The translations under genes and the position numbers were made by a program. Shown piece after piece: positions 36,201 to 43,920 of a DNA stretch of 64,000 nt (its first letter is position 1; each line of letters opens with the position of its first letter). Origin of the DNA: JAAFJM01 sp964529175. GTDB lineage: Bacteria; Bacteroidota; Bacteroidia; UKL13-3. The DNA is taken from contig CAZGVO010000013.1 in the NCBI GenBank assembly GCA_964529175.1, forward strand, positions 1 to 64,000, in the 5' to 3' direction. The notes beneath the pieces were generated by a model. It ran no database searches. It saw only the letters and a list, made by a program, of their open reading frames with translations, and was not told where the DNA came from.

Positions 36201-36690
36201 GGTAAATGCCATGGACAGAACTAGCGACATGGATGTTTATTATAACCATGAAACTGATAGCAACGAAGCATACTTTATAGCCAATACTATGAATAACAAC
36301 GATATGTTATACATGTTAAACCTAAATAATGGTATGGCAACTCCAATTGGTTCTATTGGTTGGGGAATTGCAATTAAAGATTTTGCTATTCAGTTAGATT
36401 CAACTCCAGTAGTTAGTGGTTTAGCTCGTTTAAATGCCAATAACATAACCTTTACAGCTTATCCAAATCCTATTGGAAACGAAGTAACTTTAGCACTTCA
36501 ATCAAAAGTTTCGGGTAATGCAGCGGTACGCATTATTGATATTACTGGCCGAGAAGTATTACATACCAATACATTGGTAAAACAAGGTTTAAATGAATTA
36601 GTAATAAATACAATTGACTTTAAATCAGGTATTTACTTTGTTACTGTAATTTTAAATAACCAACAAACAACCCTTAAACTGATTAAATAA
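33202..36690 (+). CDS. Secreted protein with four tandem DUF4394 units and a T9SS type A tail
   Basis: 1162 residues. A signal peptide (1-22, ending ANA) precedes four DUF4394 propeller-like units. Their diagnostic DFNP motif falls at residues 115, 378, 641 and 904, an exact period of 263 residues. Units 1 and 3 share NPTVDRIRV and RLHP-TGA; units 2 and 4 share NPVADR-RVVTS and RINQLTG, so a two-unit block was duplicated. The C-terminal type IX sorting domain begins at AYPNPIGNEVTLAL and ends SGIYFVTVIL. It is probably surface exposed; the function of DUF4394 is unknown. Confidence 0.92.
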   Translation: MKRILLSAFSALALLLGQKANAQQAIAITDDNKVFSFDVSNPAMATMPIAISGLPMGTQLVGMDIRPATGQVYVLGYNSTLQTGQLFTVNPTTLAVAAVGNPITGFVLSGRVAFDFNPTVDRIRVVTSDKQNYRLHPTTGAIVATDGMLAYSGTDMYFGVKPNIGSAAYTNSFIASTATTLYNIDDSLNVLTAQNPPNNGVQNTIGNLGIQINWNNPTTDFDIYFNPTTRTNDAYLVANTGSSMLDSVYRVNLTTGATMAVGALNQPVMDIAILIDRTMPAVSGNIMYGLTSNNNLISFYSNTPWYIVNAMPIAGLPAGYNLVGMDMRVANRQYYALAYHSVNMVAKVFMLDVNTAMLMPVSADSITNIDLSGTVGVDFNPVADRLRVVTSKGKNYRINQLTGLLAATDGNLAYGMADVNVGKMPNIATAAYTNSFAGTTATTMYTYDDSLNTLNMQTPPNDGTQITVGASGIMQNLIDRTTDLDIYYNHLTQTNWAYLSANSNNNFDNLYGINLTTGATQNMGSIGYGVAVVDITVMQDTMVKVMARSQTILGLTNANELVMFDAANPAMHSAPMAITGVASSQDIVGMDVRPLTGEVYLLGYNMSMNQAQLYKLDTASKMAMTVGSSINLMLNGKVGFDFNPTVDRIRVITSGGQNYRLHPITGALVATDGMLMYNTTDVNAGAMPRVASGAYTNSYPGATTTALYNFDDSLNVITLQNPPNNGVQNTIGKTGLMVNAMDATSDMDIYYNPQTMQNEAYLVANSGTNTNDVLYLVNLTSGKVGFVGNTGLALKDIAVPIQLTKSAPMGKMAYALTQNNYLVSFYTGNPSQILTHVPVSGLSNGQVLVGMDVRATDLKMYGLGYNANTMVARVYTINPVSGLATPVSADSISGIDLSGNVGVDFNPVADRMRVVTSNNKNYRINQLTGMLAAVDSTLAFNISDMNAGANPYVATVAYSNSKVGATTTTMYIFDDSLNVFGTQNPPNAGILNTIAASNIMVNAMDRTSDMDVYYNHETDSNEAYFIANTMNNNDMLYMLNLNNGMATPIGSIGWGIAIKDFAIQLDSTPVVSGLARLNANNITFTAYPNPIGNEVTLALQSKVSGNAAVRIIDITGREVLHTNTLVKQGLNELVINTIDFKSGIYFVTVILNNQQTTLKLIK

Positions 36691-36712
36691 GTTTTTTTGG
36701 AAATAAATAATA

Positions 36713-36748
36713 AAAAAATGCGGCAAGGTTTTCCTTGCCGCATTTTTT
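36713..36748. terminator. Bidirectional intrinsic terminator
   Basis: AAAAAATGCGGCAAGG pairs perfectly with CCTTGCCGCATTTTTT around TTTT. A-runs and T-runs on both sides suit the convergent DUF4394 gene and the minus-strand gene at 36801. It begins 22 bases after the stop. Confidence 0.92.
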
Positions 36749-36800
36749 GTTTGTAGGTATTTAATATGGTTGTTACTTTATCTTTACAAGTTATAATAGT

Positions 36801-37367
36801 TCAATGCTTTTTTATTTTTTCATACAAGTTGTCGAATTGCTGTGCAAGGTTTAGAAAATCATTTGCCCAACCATTTGATAAAGAAATTTCTTGATAAGTT
36901 GAAGTTGGGGCAAATTCCAGATTCAGTTTATCTAATGTTTCAAAATCACAAAAAGCAATTTTAGTAATATCGTTATGGAGGTCAATTAAAAACGATTTTC
37001 CATTGTCATAACCCGCCCAAACTGTATCCGATTCTTCTGTGGTAAAACCTTTAATGGTTTCTAAAATTTGTTTTACTTGTTGAAAGTCTGCATAAAAAGG
37101 GATTTTTTTAGTAAACAAATTATAAGTTTCAGTATCTGTTTTTTCTAATAATTCTGTTAAGGTTTGTTTGCAGTATTCAAATGAAGTTTGTTGTTTAGCA
37201 ATCAGTTCCATGTCGTGTAGTTTGCTAGCTATAAATACCCAAGTATGGTTTAATTGATTACCAAAAACAGCCAATTCCGTTGCATGGTTATTTCTATAAA
37301 TTGCATCCATATCGCCACCATACAAATGATAAATTTTCAATTGTTCTTTATTTAATTGGTGAATCAT
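36801..37367 (-). CDS. Unknown soluble protein
   Basis: 188 residues, no signal peptide or membrane span. It looks alpha-helical at the N-terminus (LNKEQLKIYHLYGGDMDAI), with an alpha-beta part further on (DTVWAGYDNGKSFLIDLHND, ITKIAFCDFETLD). I recognise no domain. It is downstream of, and on the same strand as, the large cold-shock-domain gene, 111 bases away, so a functional link is possible but unproven. Confidence 0.6.
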   Translation of the reverse strand: MIHQLNKEQLKIYHLYGGDMDAIYRNNHATELAVFGNQLNHTWVFIASKLHDMELIAKQQTSFEYCKQTLTELLEKTDTETYNLFTKKIPFYADFQQVKQILETIKGFTTEESDTVWAGYDNGKSFLIDLHNDITKIAFCDFETLDKLNLEFAPTSTYQEISLSNGWANDFLNLAQQFDNLYEKIKKH

Positions 37368-37478
37368 AAAGTGAATGTTTGATTGGAAAAATGACTGAAA
37401 GGCATGTGATTAATAAGGGCCACATTTTATAAATAGTTTGTTTTTAAAATCAATATTTACAGATAATCTGTTTCTGTC

Positions 37479-40400
37479 TTAACCTTTTATTTTGTCTCCA
37501 GTTTTGTGATTATACTTTTCTTCTCTCTCCATATGTCCAAGGTTATTGTCAACTTGATATTTTAGTTTCTGGTGTCGTGGGTTGTTGGGATTGAAAGCAT
37601 TATTCGTAATCAAATTAGCCAGGCGTTTTTCCAGCTTGTCTTGCGAACAACAATTACTGCACGAATCACAGATATACCATCCGTTTGGGCAAGTCACAGA
37701 AATTCTGCTGTCAACGACATTTAGGCACCTCCAATTAAGACAATGGTTAAGGTATATAACTTCATGTAGCTTGGAACATTCAGGATTTGTGCAATGAAAT
37801 GTAGTTACTCTATAAAATGCAAACTCGGAAGTTCTTTGGTCTCTCAATAGGTTATTACACGAAGTGCATTTTAGCTTTTTCATCAACCTGTTTGCACGAT
37901 TAACAATACTTACAAATCTGTAATATTTTTCCTCTTCAAAAGGTAGTTTCAAAATCTTTATGAAATCTCTTAATGAATACTTGCTCCACTCAAGGTGAAT
38001 ATTGTCGGTTTGACAAGGCGAATAACACTTACTATTGCAGCACCAATAAAAATGTCTATTTAATGTTTCATCCAACTGTGATTTTACTGCATCACAAAAA
38101 GTAACACCAATTGGTTTATCATATAACTTTCCAAAAATGTTGTTTTCTTTTTTTGACCATCTGAAAGAATAGGTTTCACCTTCAATCTCAACAGTCCTTT
38201 TCTCTTTGTCAAATAGGTAGTTTCTGCCGTTTAAAGTAACAGTATCGTTGTCAACATGAAACTCTTTGCCCTCAATATTTAGAAACCAATTCTTTTGTGT
38301 TTCATCTCCGACTGTCATCCATGTTCTACCTTTACATTCCTGAAACAAATCATAAACCTGAACCAATTCACTTACATTCTCATTTACATATTGGCAAACT
38401 AATTCAGAAATAATATTTTCTCCAATGTAGTTTTGCCGATTGTTAAGTGAGTTGATAACAGTAAGGCAAATTCTAACATCAAGATTAAGTTTCTGATTTG
38501 TCGCAAGAGTTGAAAGTTGATCAATGTAACTTTCAATAGTATTAACTTTATTCCTTTGAATTAAAGAGAATAATTTACGTAGCAAATTGGGTTGTTGATT
38601 TAATTGAAACTTTTCAAAAACTTCAAGGACTTCATTTAAATCAACTTTTGTACTATAACCTTTAAGCCAGAGGGATACTCTTTCAAACTTGGATGATTGT
38701 TCACTAATATGTAAAAAAATTTCTTGACGAAATTTAATGTCAATTTCTATGTTGCTAATAATTTTGATTAACTCGTCTAAACTTATGACATCTTCATTTA
38801 TAAATTTTGGTATGAAAGATTTACAAAGTGAAACACAATCTTCATTTATAGACTTACTTATAGCAGTTTTGAACAATTCAACCAATTTGGTATTTGAAAA
38901 TACTTCTGCTTGTGGAAGAAGCTCATGTATTATGTTTTTCCTTTCCTGTTCGCTAAGTTTTAGAAACCCCTCGTTGTTTGAATAGTTGCTTGTCTTAGTC
39001 CTATACATTTCTTGGATTTTGCTTGTTAGCTCTGAAGCTATTAGCAAATCATTTAGATTCTCTGTGCTTGATAAATAAGTAATGAAGTTGGCTGGTTGAA
39101 TCGTAATGTCGGATGTCTCATAATCTGCTTGGTAGTATCTTCCCCAAAAGGTATCTCCTTTAGGAAAGTTTAGCCAATAAGCTAATTGATATTTCAATAA
39201 AATTTTTGGAAATATTTCTTGAATAGTTTTGTGAGGAGTTTCAACTACTAGGAATGTCAGAAGACAAAAATTTTCAATAGTTTCAAGTTCATCAATTTTA
39301 TTCAAATGCTTTGTAAAATATTCTACATGAAATTCATTTGGTGCGTTTAGAAAATCGGAGTATGAGAGTTTGTAAAAGTATTTGTCAAAAAATATTTTTT
39401 CGGGTACAAAATATCTTGTTGTCTGCCAAAGTGTAAACTTTACTTCGTCAGAAATATTTTTATTAAACTTTTGAATTGTGTTGTCGTAATTCAGACTGTT
39501 CGTTTTGTTTTTAACAATGTCAAGAAAATATTTGAAAGTAGTAATGTCCTCATTTTTTATTTCTATAAAATCACACTTACTTAATAACTCTAAAAGTTTG
39601 ATTACAAACAATTCCCTAAGTTCACTTACAACATCTGCCTTTATGAGCACTTGAATTGATTTCAGCACTTCGTCTATCGCATTATTGGAAATGGATTCAA
39701 GACTAGAGATTTTCTTATTTACAATCTCTTTTACTATTTCAATTCCGTTTGACTGATTCAGTATACGACTCAAATCATACGAGTTAATTTTTGATTGGTT
39801 CTTTAAAAATATTTCAGATGGAAAATCAAAGAATGTCTCTTCGTTTGAACCATCCTCAAAAAAGCTGAATGAACTTGAACCAATTTGGTGAGATTTATTC
39901 TTCCAAACTTCAAAAAGAGATTCAGGATTCGCTTTTTCAAGAAAGTATGCAATGAGTTTTTGAATTAAAAAATTGTTGGCAGAACTATCAAATAGAAACG
40001 ATACTACTGATGTCCCACTTTCCTTTCTTTTGACCTTTTTATTTTCAAATTCTTGCAACAAGTAGTCGTTTAATTCAAGCTTGATTCCCTTTATTTTTTC
40101 TTTTGTAACTGTAATGTATTTCGTAATAAATTCAGAATCTCCATCTGTATAATGTTCATCAAAATATTTTTTGAACAATTCAAAAATCTCTGTTGCTTGT
40201 TTTTTTCGTAATAGTTGACTGATAGAACTCCCTACTAAATAATACGATTCAACTTCACTTTTAGAATATACTGCTCCCCATCTGTTTTTGTATTTTTTTG
40301 TTATCTCAATTGGAATTGTTGGATTTTTTTTAAGGTAAGACATTATTATCTTAAAATCATCGTATGTATTTGGCGCAGTTGCATTGGTCGCAGATATTCC

Positions 40401-40568
40401 CCCAATATCTTTCTTTATTTCAAAAAGTAAAGAAGTTACTTTGAGTATTTTTTCTTTTCTTTCTGCAATATTGTTTTGATGAATGTATACATCTCCATCG
40501 TCAGGTGTTCCTATTTTGCCGAATCCTTTTGTCTCATCAAACCATTTTATCAGTCCTATATATTTCAT
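37479..40568 (-). CDS. 1029-residue protein: cold-shock domain, helical body, zinc-finger-like C-terminus
   Basis: Residues 1-60 are a cold-shock RNA/DNA-binding domain: GLIKWFDETKGFGKIG (RNP1-like) and DVYIHQNNI (RNP2-like) followed by an FEIKKDIGGISATNA closing strand. About 700 residues of leucine/lysine/glutamate-rich helices follow, without a recognisable family. The C-terminal 200 residues hold many cysteine pairs (CNSKC, CTSC, CTNPEC, CLNWRC, CDSCSNCC) that could form several zinc ribbons. Leucine and isoleucine codon choice (CTG, CTC, CTT, ATA) differs from the TTA-dominated core genes, hinting at transfer. A nucleic-acid role is inferred. Confidence 0.8.
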   Translation of the reverse strand: MKYIGLIKWFDETKGFGKIGTPDDGDVYIHQNNIAERKEKILKVTSLLFEIKKDIGGISATNATAPNTYDDFKIIMSYLKKNPTIPIEITKKYKNRWGAVYSKSEVESYYLVGSSISQLLRKKQATEIFELFKKYFDEHYTDGDSEFITKYITVTKEKIKGIKLELNDYLLQEFENKKVKRKESGTSVVSFLFDSSANNFLIQKLIAYFLEKANPESLFEVWKNKSHQIGSSSFSFFEDGSNEETFFDFPSEIFLKNQSKINSYDLSRILNQSNGIEIVKEIVNKKISSLESISNNAIDEVLKSIQVLIKADVVSELRELFVIKLLELLSKCDFIEIKNEDITTFKYFLDIVKNKTNSLNYDNTIQKFNKNISDEVKFTLWQTTRYFVPEKIFFDKYFYKLSYSDFLNAPNEFHVEYFTKHLNKIDELETIENFCLLTFLVVETPHKTIQEIFPKILLKYQLAYWLNFPKGDTFWGRYYQADYETSDITIQPANFITYLSSTENLNDLLIASELTSKIQEMYRTKTSNYSNNEGFLKLSEQERKNIIHELLPQAEVFSNTKLVELFKTAISKSINEDCVSLCKSFIPKFINEDVISLDELIKIISNIEIDIKFRQEIFLHISEQSSKFERVSLWLKGYSTKVDLNEVLEVFEKFQLNQQPNLLRKLFSLIQRNKVNTIESYIDQLSTLATNQKLNLDVRICLTVINSLNNRQNYIGENIISELVCQYVNENVSELVQVYDLFQECKGRTWMTVGDETQKNWFLNIEGKEFHVDNDTVTLNGRNYLFDKEKRTVEIEGETYSFRWSKKENNIFGKLYDKPIGVTFCDAVKSQLDETLNRHFYWCCNSKCYSPCQTDNIHLEWSKYSLRDFIKILKLPFEEEKYYRFVSIVNRANRLMKKLKCTSCNNLLRDQRTSEFAFYRVTTFHCTNPECSKLHEVIYLNHCLNWRCLNVVDSRISVTCPNGWYICDSCSNCCSQDKLEKRLANLITNNAFNPNNPRHQKLKYQVDNNLGHMEREEKYNHKTGDKIKG

Positions 40569-40735
40569 TGTATATTAAATCATTGGGTTTCTGTAAACTC
40601 TCAAATAACTCACAAGTTCTATAAAACCCTTCACCAATCTACCCAAAAGTAATTGGCTTTGTGTGTTTTCCTTTACTACAAACTTATTTATTAAAAGCAC
40701 TATAACAAGCTGAATTTAACAATACATTAATGGTT

Positions 40736-41455
40736 TTATAGCACCAGTTTTTCGGCCCACTGTAGTGGGCTTGGTAACTCCATATTCGAAATTTCAATAT
40801 GTATTACCCTTCTTTTTTGTCGGTTGGTTGCCTTGTTTGAACCATGCAGCAGCAAAGGTTTCATAAACATAATGCCTCCTTTGGTTACATTACAAATGGT
40901 TTCTTGTTCCATTTTCCAGTCAATGGTTTCGGGCCTGTAAATTCCTTTTAAGTGCGATTTTGGAATAATTTTTAAAGCACCATTTTTTTCGTTGGCATCA
41001 TCTAAATGAATCCTAATGGTATAAATATTTTGCAATATATTTAGTGGTGGTTGCACTGCATATTGGCCTTGTTTGGTGGTCCATGGTCCAAAGCCTGCTA
41101 TGTCTTCTTTTTCCTTTACCGATATGGTTAAATCTTGGTGGTAGGCCACAAACCAATTAGAAACCTCGGGTTTATCAAAATAAATAGATTTTACTACAAA
41201 ATAATCGCTACCAAACATACTGTTAATCAACGATTTGAAATTAAGGTTAAGCACCAATTCTTGTGCAAAAGGAACCTCATTTAAAAATTGCCTAATAGCA
41301 AATAAATCAGCTGTTTTTCTAAAAGTAGGTTTGTCAGTATCAGTTTCCTCTATGGCTTCAATGATGGCCGCTATTTCCTTGTTAGAGTATATGTTTTCAA
41401 TAATAGAAAAACCATTATTATCAAGTCGTGCTTTGTGGTTTAATAAGGTAGGCAT
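40736..41455 (-). CDS. Phytanoyl-CoA dioxygenase (PhyH) family protein
   Basis: 239 residues, Fe(II)/2-oxoglutarate-dependent dioxygenase fold. The iron facial triad is H106 and D108 in AYHQDLTISV and H204 in LLLHGSNKA; the arginines just after (NRQKRR) fit the 2-oxoglutarate binder. KSHLKGIY is a further family segment. Members hydroxylate varied small molecules; the substrate is unknown. Neighbours give no clear pathway. Confidence 0.9.
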   Translation of the reverse strand: MPTLLNHKARLDNNGFSIIENIYSNKEIAAIIEAIEETDTDKPTFRKTADLFAIRQFLNEVPFAQELVLNLNFKSLINSMFGSDYFVVKSIYFDKPEVSNWFVAYHQDLTISVKEKEDIAGFGPWTTKQGQYAVQPPLNILQNIYTIRIHLDDANEKNGALKIIPKSHLKGIYRPETIDWKMEQETICNVTKGGIMFMKPLLLHGSNKATNRQKRRVIHIEISNMELPSPLQWAEKLVL

Positions 41456-41502
41456 AGGCTGGTAAGCTTAGTATTGATTTTTAAAATAGGCTGCTGAAAA
41501 AA

Positions 41503-42189
41503 TTAGTTATACTTTTCAAAAATGCCTTTGTCAAACAATGTCCAAATGCAAGCTTTAACTTGAGCAGATTTTAAGGCTTGGTTGGCCCAAGTATTACAAG
41601 TATAAAATAGGCTGTAAGTTCCTTTGGCATTGTAAAACAAATCGTTATAACCATAACTAGCACCTTTAATTAATACTGGTAAATTGTTTTGTTTTTCAAA
41701 ACTGTTGTCTATAAAATCAATAAGCTTAGTATAATTTTCCTTCGATATACAAATTTTTTTGCAATGCGCATCTTCATTCATGCTTGCGTAAAAACTTACA
41801 TGCATGGCAGTGCTGCTTAAAAAAAATAGGGCATTAAATGCTGTTTTAAATTTTAGGTCGTCCCAACTTGGTGTTTCAATGTAAAATCCTTTATCGCCCC
41901 AACCAAACGAAACATATTGGTAATTGGTGTTTTGTAGTTTGGTATCGGCTGGATTTACAAATATGCTCCAATTTTTCAGGTTGTTTTGTATAGGTAAAAC
42001 CAAATCGGTATGTACACCATTGGTCGAAATATAAATTTCTACCCCATCGGTATTACATTCTTTAAACTCAGTATTTACGGGTATATAGGCAATTATATAT
42101 GCTGCAAAAGCATAAGTTGCCAATAACAAAATGGTTAATGCTATTGATATTATTGTTTTCTTTATAAATGTAATCCAACTAATGACCAT
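41503..42189 (-). CDS. DUF2459/TIGR02117-type membrane-anchored protein
   Basis: 228 residues. One N-terminal membrane span (about 10-33) anchors an extracytoplasmic domain. The segments EIYISTNGVHTDLVLPI, VSFGWGDKGFYIETPSWDDL and YNLFYTCNTWANQALK-like (here YSLFYTCNTWANQALKSAQV) match the DUF2459 family, which may be papain-like with Cys/His residues. Function is not established. It lies between PhyH and DUF2200 genes on the same strand. Confidence 0.8.
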   Translation of the reverse strand: MVISWITFIKKTIISIALTILLLATYAFAAYIIAYIPVNTEFKECNTDGVEIYISTNGVHTDLVLPIQNNLKNWSIFVNPADTKLQNTNYQYVSFGWGDKGFYIETPSWDDLKFKTAFNALFFLSSTAMHVSFYASMNEDAHCKKICISKENYTKLIDFIDNSFEKQNNLPVLIKGASYGYNDLFYNAKGTYSLFYTCNTWANQALKSAQVKACIWTLFDKGIFEKYN

Positions 42190-42250
42190 CTTAAAAATAA
42201 GTTATTTTAAAGTGGTAACGAAAATGGTGGATTTTTATTTTAATAATTCC

Positions 42251-42613
42251 TTAAATTCTTAAAATTTTTTCCATTTTACGTCCTTTAGCCAGTTCATCTA
42301 CCAGTTTATCTAAATACCTAACTTGTTGGGTAAGTTTATTGGTAATTTCTTCTACTCGGTAGCCACAAATTGCTCCAGTTATCAGCGTGGCATTGGCATT
42401 TAAGTTAGCCTGCTCAAAAAAAGTTTCAAAGGTTACTTTTTCGGTAATCAGCTCTTGTAGTTTTTGTTCGTTAAAACCAGTTAACCATTCTATTACTTGG
42501 TGCAGTTCTGCTTTGGTTCGACCTTTCTTTTCCACTTTTAATACATAATGCGGATAAACCGAAGCAAAGGTCATGGCAGCAATTTTTTCATCGTGGTGAG
42601 CAGTATTGTTCAT
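42251..42613 (-). CDS. DUF2200 family protein
   Basis: 120 residues, the usual length for DUF2200. The N-terminal KIAAMTFASVYPHYVLKVEK and KGRTKAELHQVIEWLTGF are highly characteristic, as is GYRVEEITNKLTQQVRYLDK. No reaction is known for the family. It is a small stand-alone gene 61 bases upstream of the DUF2459 gene; cotranscription is possible. Confidence 0.9.
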   Translation of the reverse strand: MNNTAHHDEKIAAMTFASVYPHYVLKVEKKGRTKAELHQVIEWLTGFNEQKLQELITEKVTFETFFEQANLNANATLITGAICGYRVEEITNKLTQQVRYLDKLVDELAKGRKMEKILRI

Positions 42614-42681
42614 GTTTCAAATAAAATGTTTAATTATGAATTACGGTTGGTAAGCTTGTCGAAGCATGAATGTTGGATTTT

Positions 42682-42729
42682 AACAATAAAACAATTTAAC
42701 AATCCAACAATTCAGCAATATAACAATCT
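42682..42729. repeat. Six degenerate 8-bp tandem units
   Basis: The units AACAATAA, AACAATTT, AACAATCC, AACAATTC, AGCAATAT and AACAATCT run head to tail with CAAT recurring exactly every 8 bases. They lie in the 197-base gap between DUF2200 and YceI genes. Confidence 0.75.
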
Positions 42730-42732
42730 AAC

Positions 42733-42748
42733 TCCCGATTTATCGGGA
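42733..42748. repeat. Short palindrome next to the 8-bp repeat
   Basis: TCCCGATTTATCGGGA: a 6-7 bp stem with a very short loop, four bases after the tandem repeat. It resembles a small mobile-hairpin remnant but cannot be assigned. Confidence 0.45.
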
Positions 42749-42766
42749 CAACAATCCTTTCATAAA

Positions 42767-42791
42767 AAAAGCAGCCTTTTGAGCTGCTTTT
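42767..42791 (-). terminator. Intrinsic terminator after the YceI gene
   Basis: AAAAGCAGC and GCTGCTTTT pair around CTTTTGA; on the minus strand a T run follows (42764-42770). It lies 20 bases past the YceI stop and ends the 42811-45669 gene run. Confidence 0.85.
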
Positions 42792-42810
42792 GTAATATAT
42801 TGATAATTAA

Positions 42811-43368
42811 TTATTTAGCTGCTTTTGGTGCTAAAATAGCATTTACTGTTACATCTAATTCTTCGGCTATTTTGGTAGCTACTAAAGATGGTATTTCTAT
42901 TTTATGGTCAGCATTTTTAACTTTAAAAGTACTATTAACAGTAATTTTTCCATCGGCTACAGTTATAGTTCCAGTAATGGTTCTTTCTTGTTCTACGCCA
43001 TGTATGTTTAACTTACCTTTTACTGTTACTTTATAAGTTCCAGCTACTTTTAAGTCTATTTTTTCTTGAATAGTTCCTTTAAAAATACTTAATGGAAATT
43101 TTTCACTTTCCATGTATTTTTCGTTAAAGTGTTCTTGCATTAACTTATTAGGAAAATTGAACGAAATGTTTTGAATAACAAAGGCTACTTCTCTGGTTTC
43201 TACATTTAATAAAGTAGTAGCAGTGTTCGTTTTTCCATCAATGTTTTCCAAAGGTGTTTTCGAGAAAAAAGCCACTTCGGCATTGCTAGCTTTGTATAAT
43301 ACTTGGGCACTTAAGTTAGTTAATGCTAATGCCGAAATTGTTGCTAAGGTTAAAAATATTTTTTTCAT
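42811..43368 (-). CDS. YceI-family periplasmic protein
   Basis: 185 residues with a signal peptide (about 1-21, ending LSAQ). The YceI lipocalin-like beta barrel is seen in VAFVIQNISFNFPNKLMQEHF, SEKFPLSIFKG and KVTVKGKLNIHGVEQERTIT. YceI proteins bind isoprenoid-type lipids in the periplasm. It is the last gene of a tight minus-strand run with an L,D-transpeptidase, a beta-barrel protein and two heme-motif lipoproteins, and a T-tailed hairpin follows. Confidence 0.92.
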   Translation of the reverse strand: MKKIFLTLATISALALTNLSAQVLYKASNAEVAFFSKTPLENIDGKTNTATTLLNVETREVAFVIQNISFNFPNKLMQEHFNEKYMESEKFPLSIFKGTIQEKIDLKVAGTYKVTVKGKLNIHGVEQERTITGTITVADGKITVNSTFKVKNADHKIEIPSLVATKIAEELDVTVNAILAPKAAK

Positions 43369-43378
43369 ATAGGTGGTT

Positions 43379-43891
43379 TTAGTGTTTTATTTCAATAATA
43401 GTGCCAATAGGAGTGTGGGCGCTTAATTCGTCTATTTCATCATTGGTTATGGCTATGCAGCCTAAGGTCCAATCAAACAAACGGTGCAAACCACCAATAA
43501 ACCCAAATCCATTTTTTAATCCATGAATTTTTATATCGCCACCTGTAGGTTTGTTAAGCTTTTTACAGCGTTCTATATCAAACTTATTGGGGTACGAAAT
43601 ACCTAGGTTATTGTGGTAACCACTGTCTTTATTTTTACTGCTTATGGTATAAATTCCTTCTGGTGTTTTTTTATCTCCTTCAAATTGTTTGGCATCGTTT
43701 CCGCCTCTACCAAAAGCTATTTTGTAAGTTTTTATCAATTTATTGTTCGAAAAAACTTCCATTTTATGGCTCGATTTGGTAACCAAAATTTTATCAATAA
43801 CTACGTTATTTGGAATGGGAGTATTTTTATTAATGAATATAAACCCAAAGCATACTAAGGCAATTACTAATATGGAAACAAATTTAAGCAA
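43379..43891 (-). CDS. L,D-transpeptidase (YkuD) family protein
   Basis: 170 residues. An N-terminal membrane/signal segment (1-20) precedes a YkuD domain. The catalytic motif is H136-RLFDWTLG-C145 with IHG (H123) before it. These enzymes cross-link peptidoglycan (3-3 bonds) or anchor lipoproteins; some Bacteroidota members are of uncertain substrate. The start is TTG at 43891, since the frame is open only back to a TAA and no ATG is near. YceI follows after 10 bases. Confidence 0.9.
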   Translation of the reverse strand: MLKFVSILVIALVCFGFIFINKNTPIPNNVVIDKILVTKSSHKMEVFSNNKLIKTYKIAFGRGGNDAKQFEGDKKTPEGIYTISSKNKDSGYHNNLGISYPNKFDIERCKKLNKPTGGDIKIHGLKNGFGFIGGLHRLFDWTLGCIAITNDEIDELSAHTPIGTIIEIKH

Positions 43892-43920
43892 TGTACTATG
43901 TGTTGATTATCAGTTTATGG

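Noticed and set aside
42548..43036. 162-codon plus-strand frame across DUF2200 and YceI
   Set aside because: Crosses a terminator and two better genes on the other strand.
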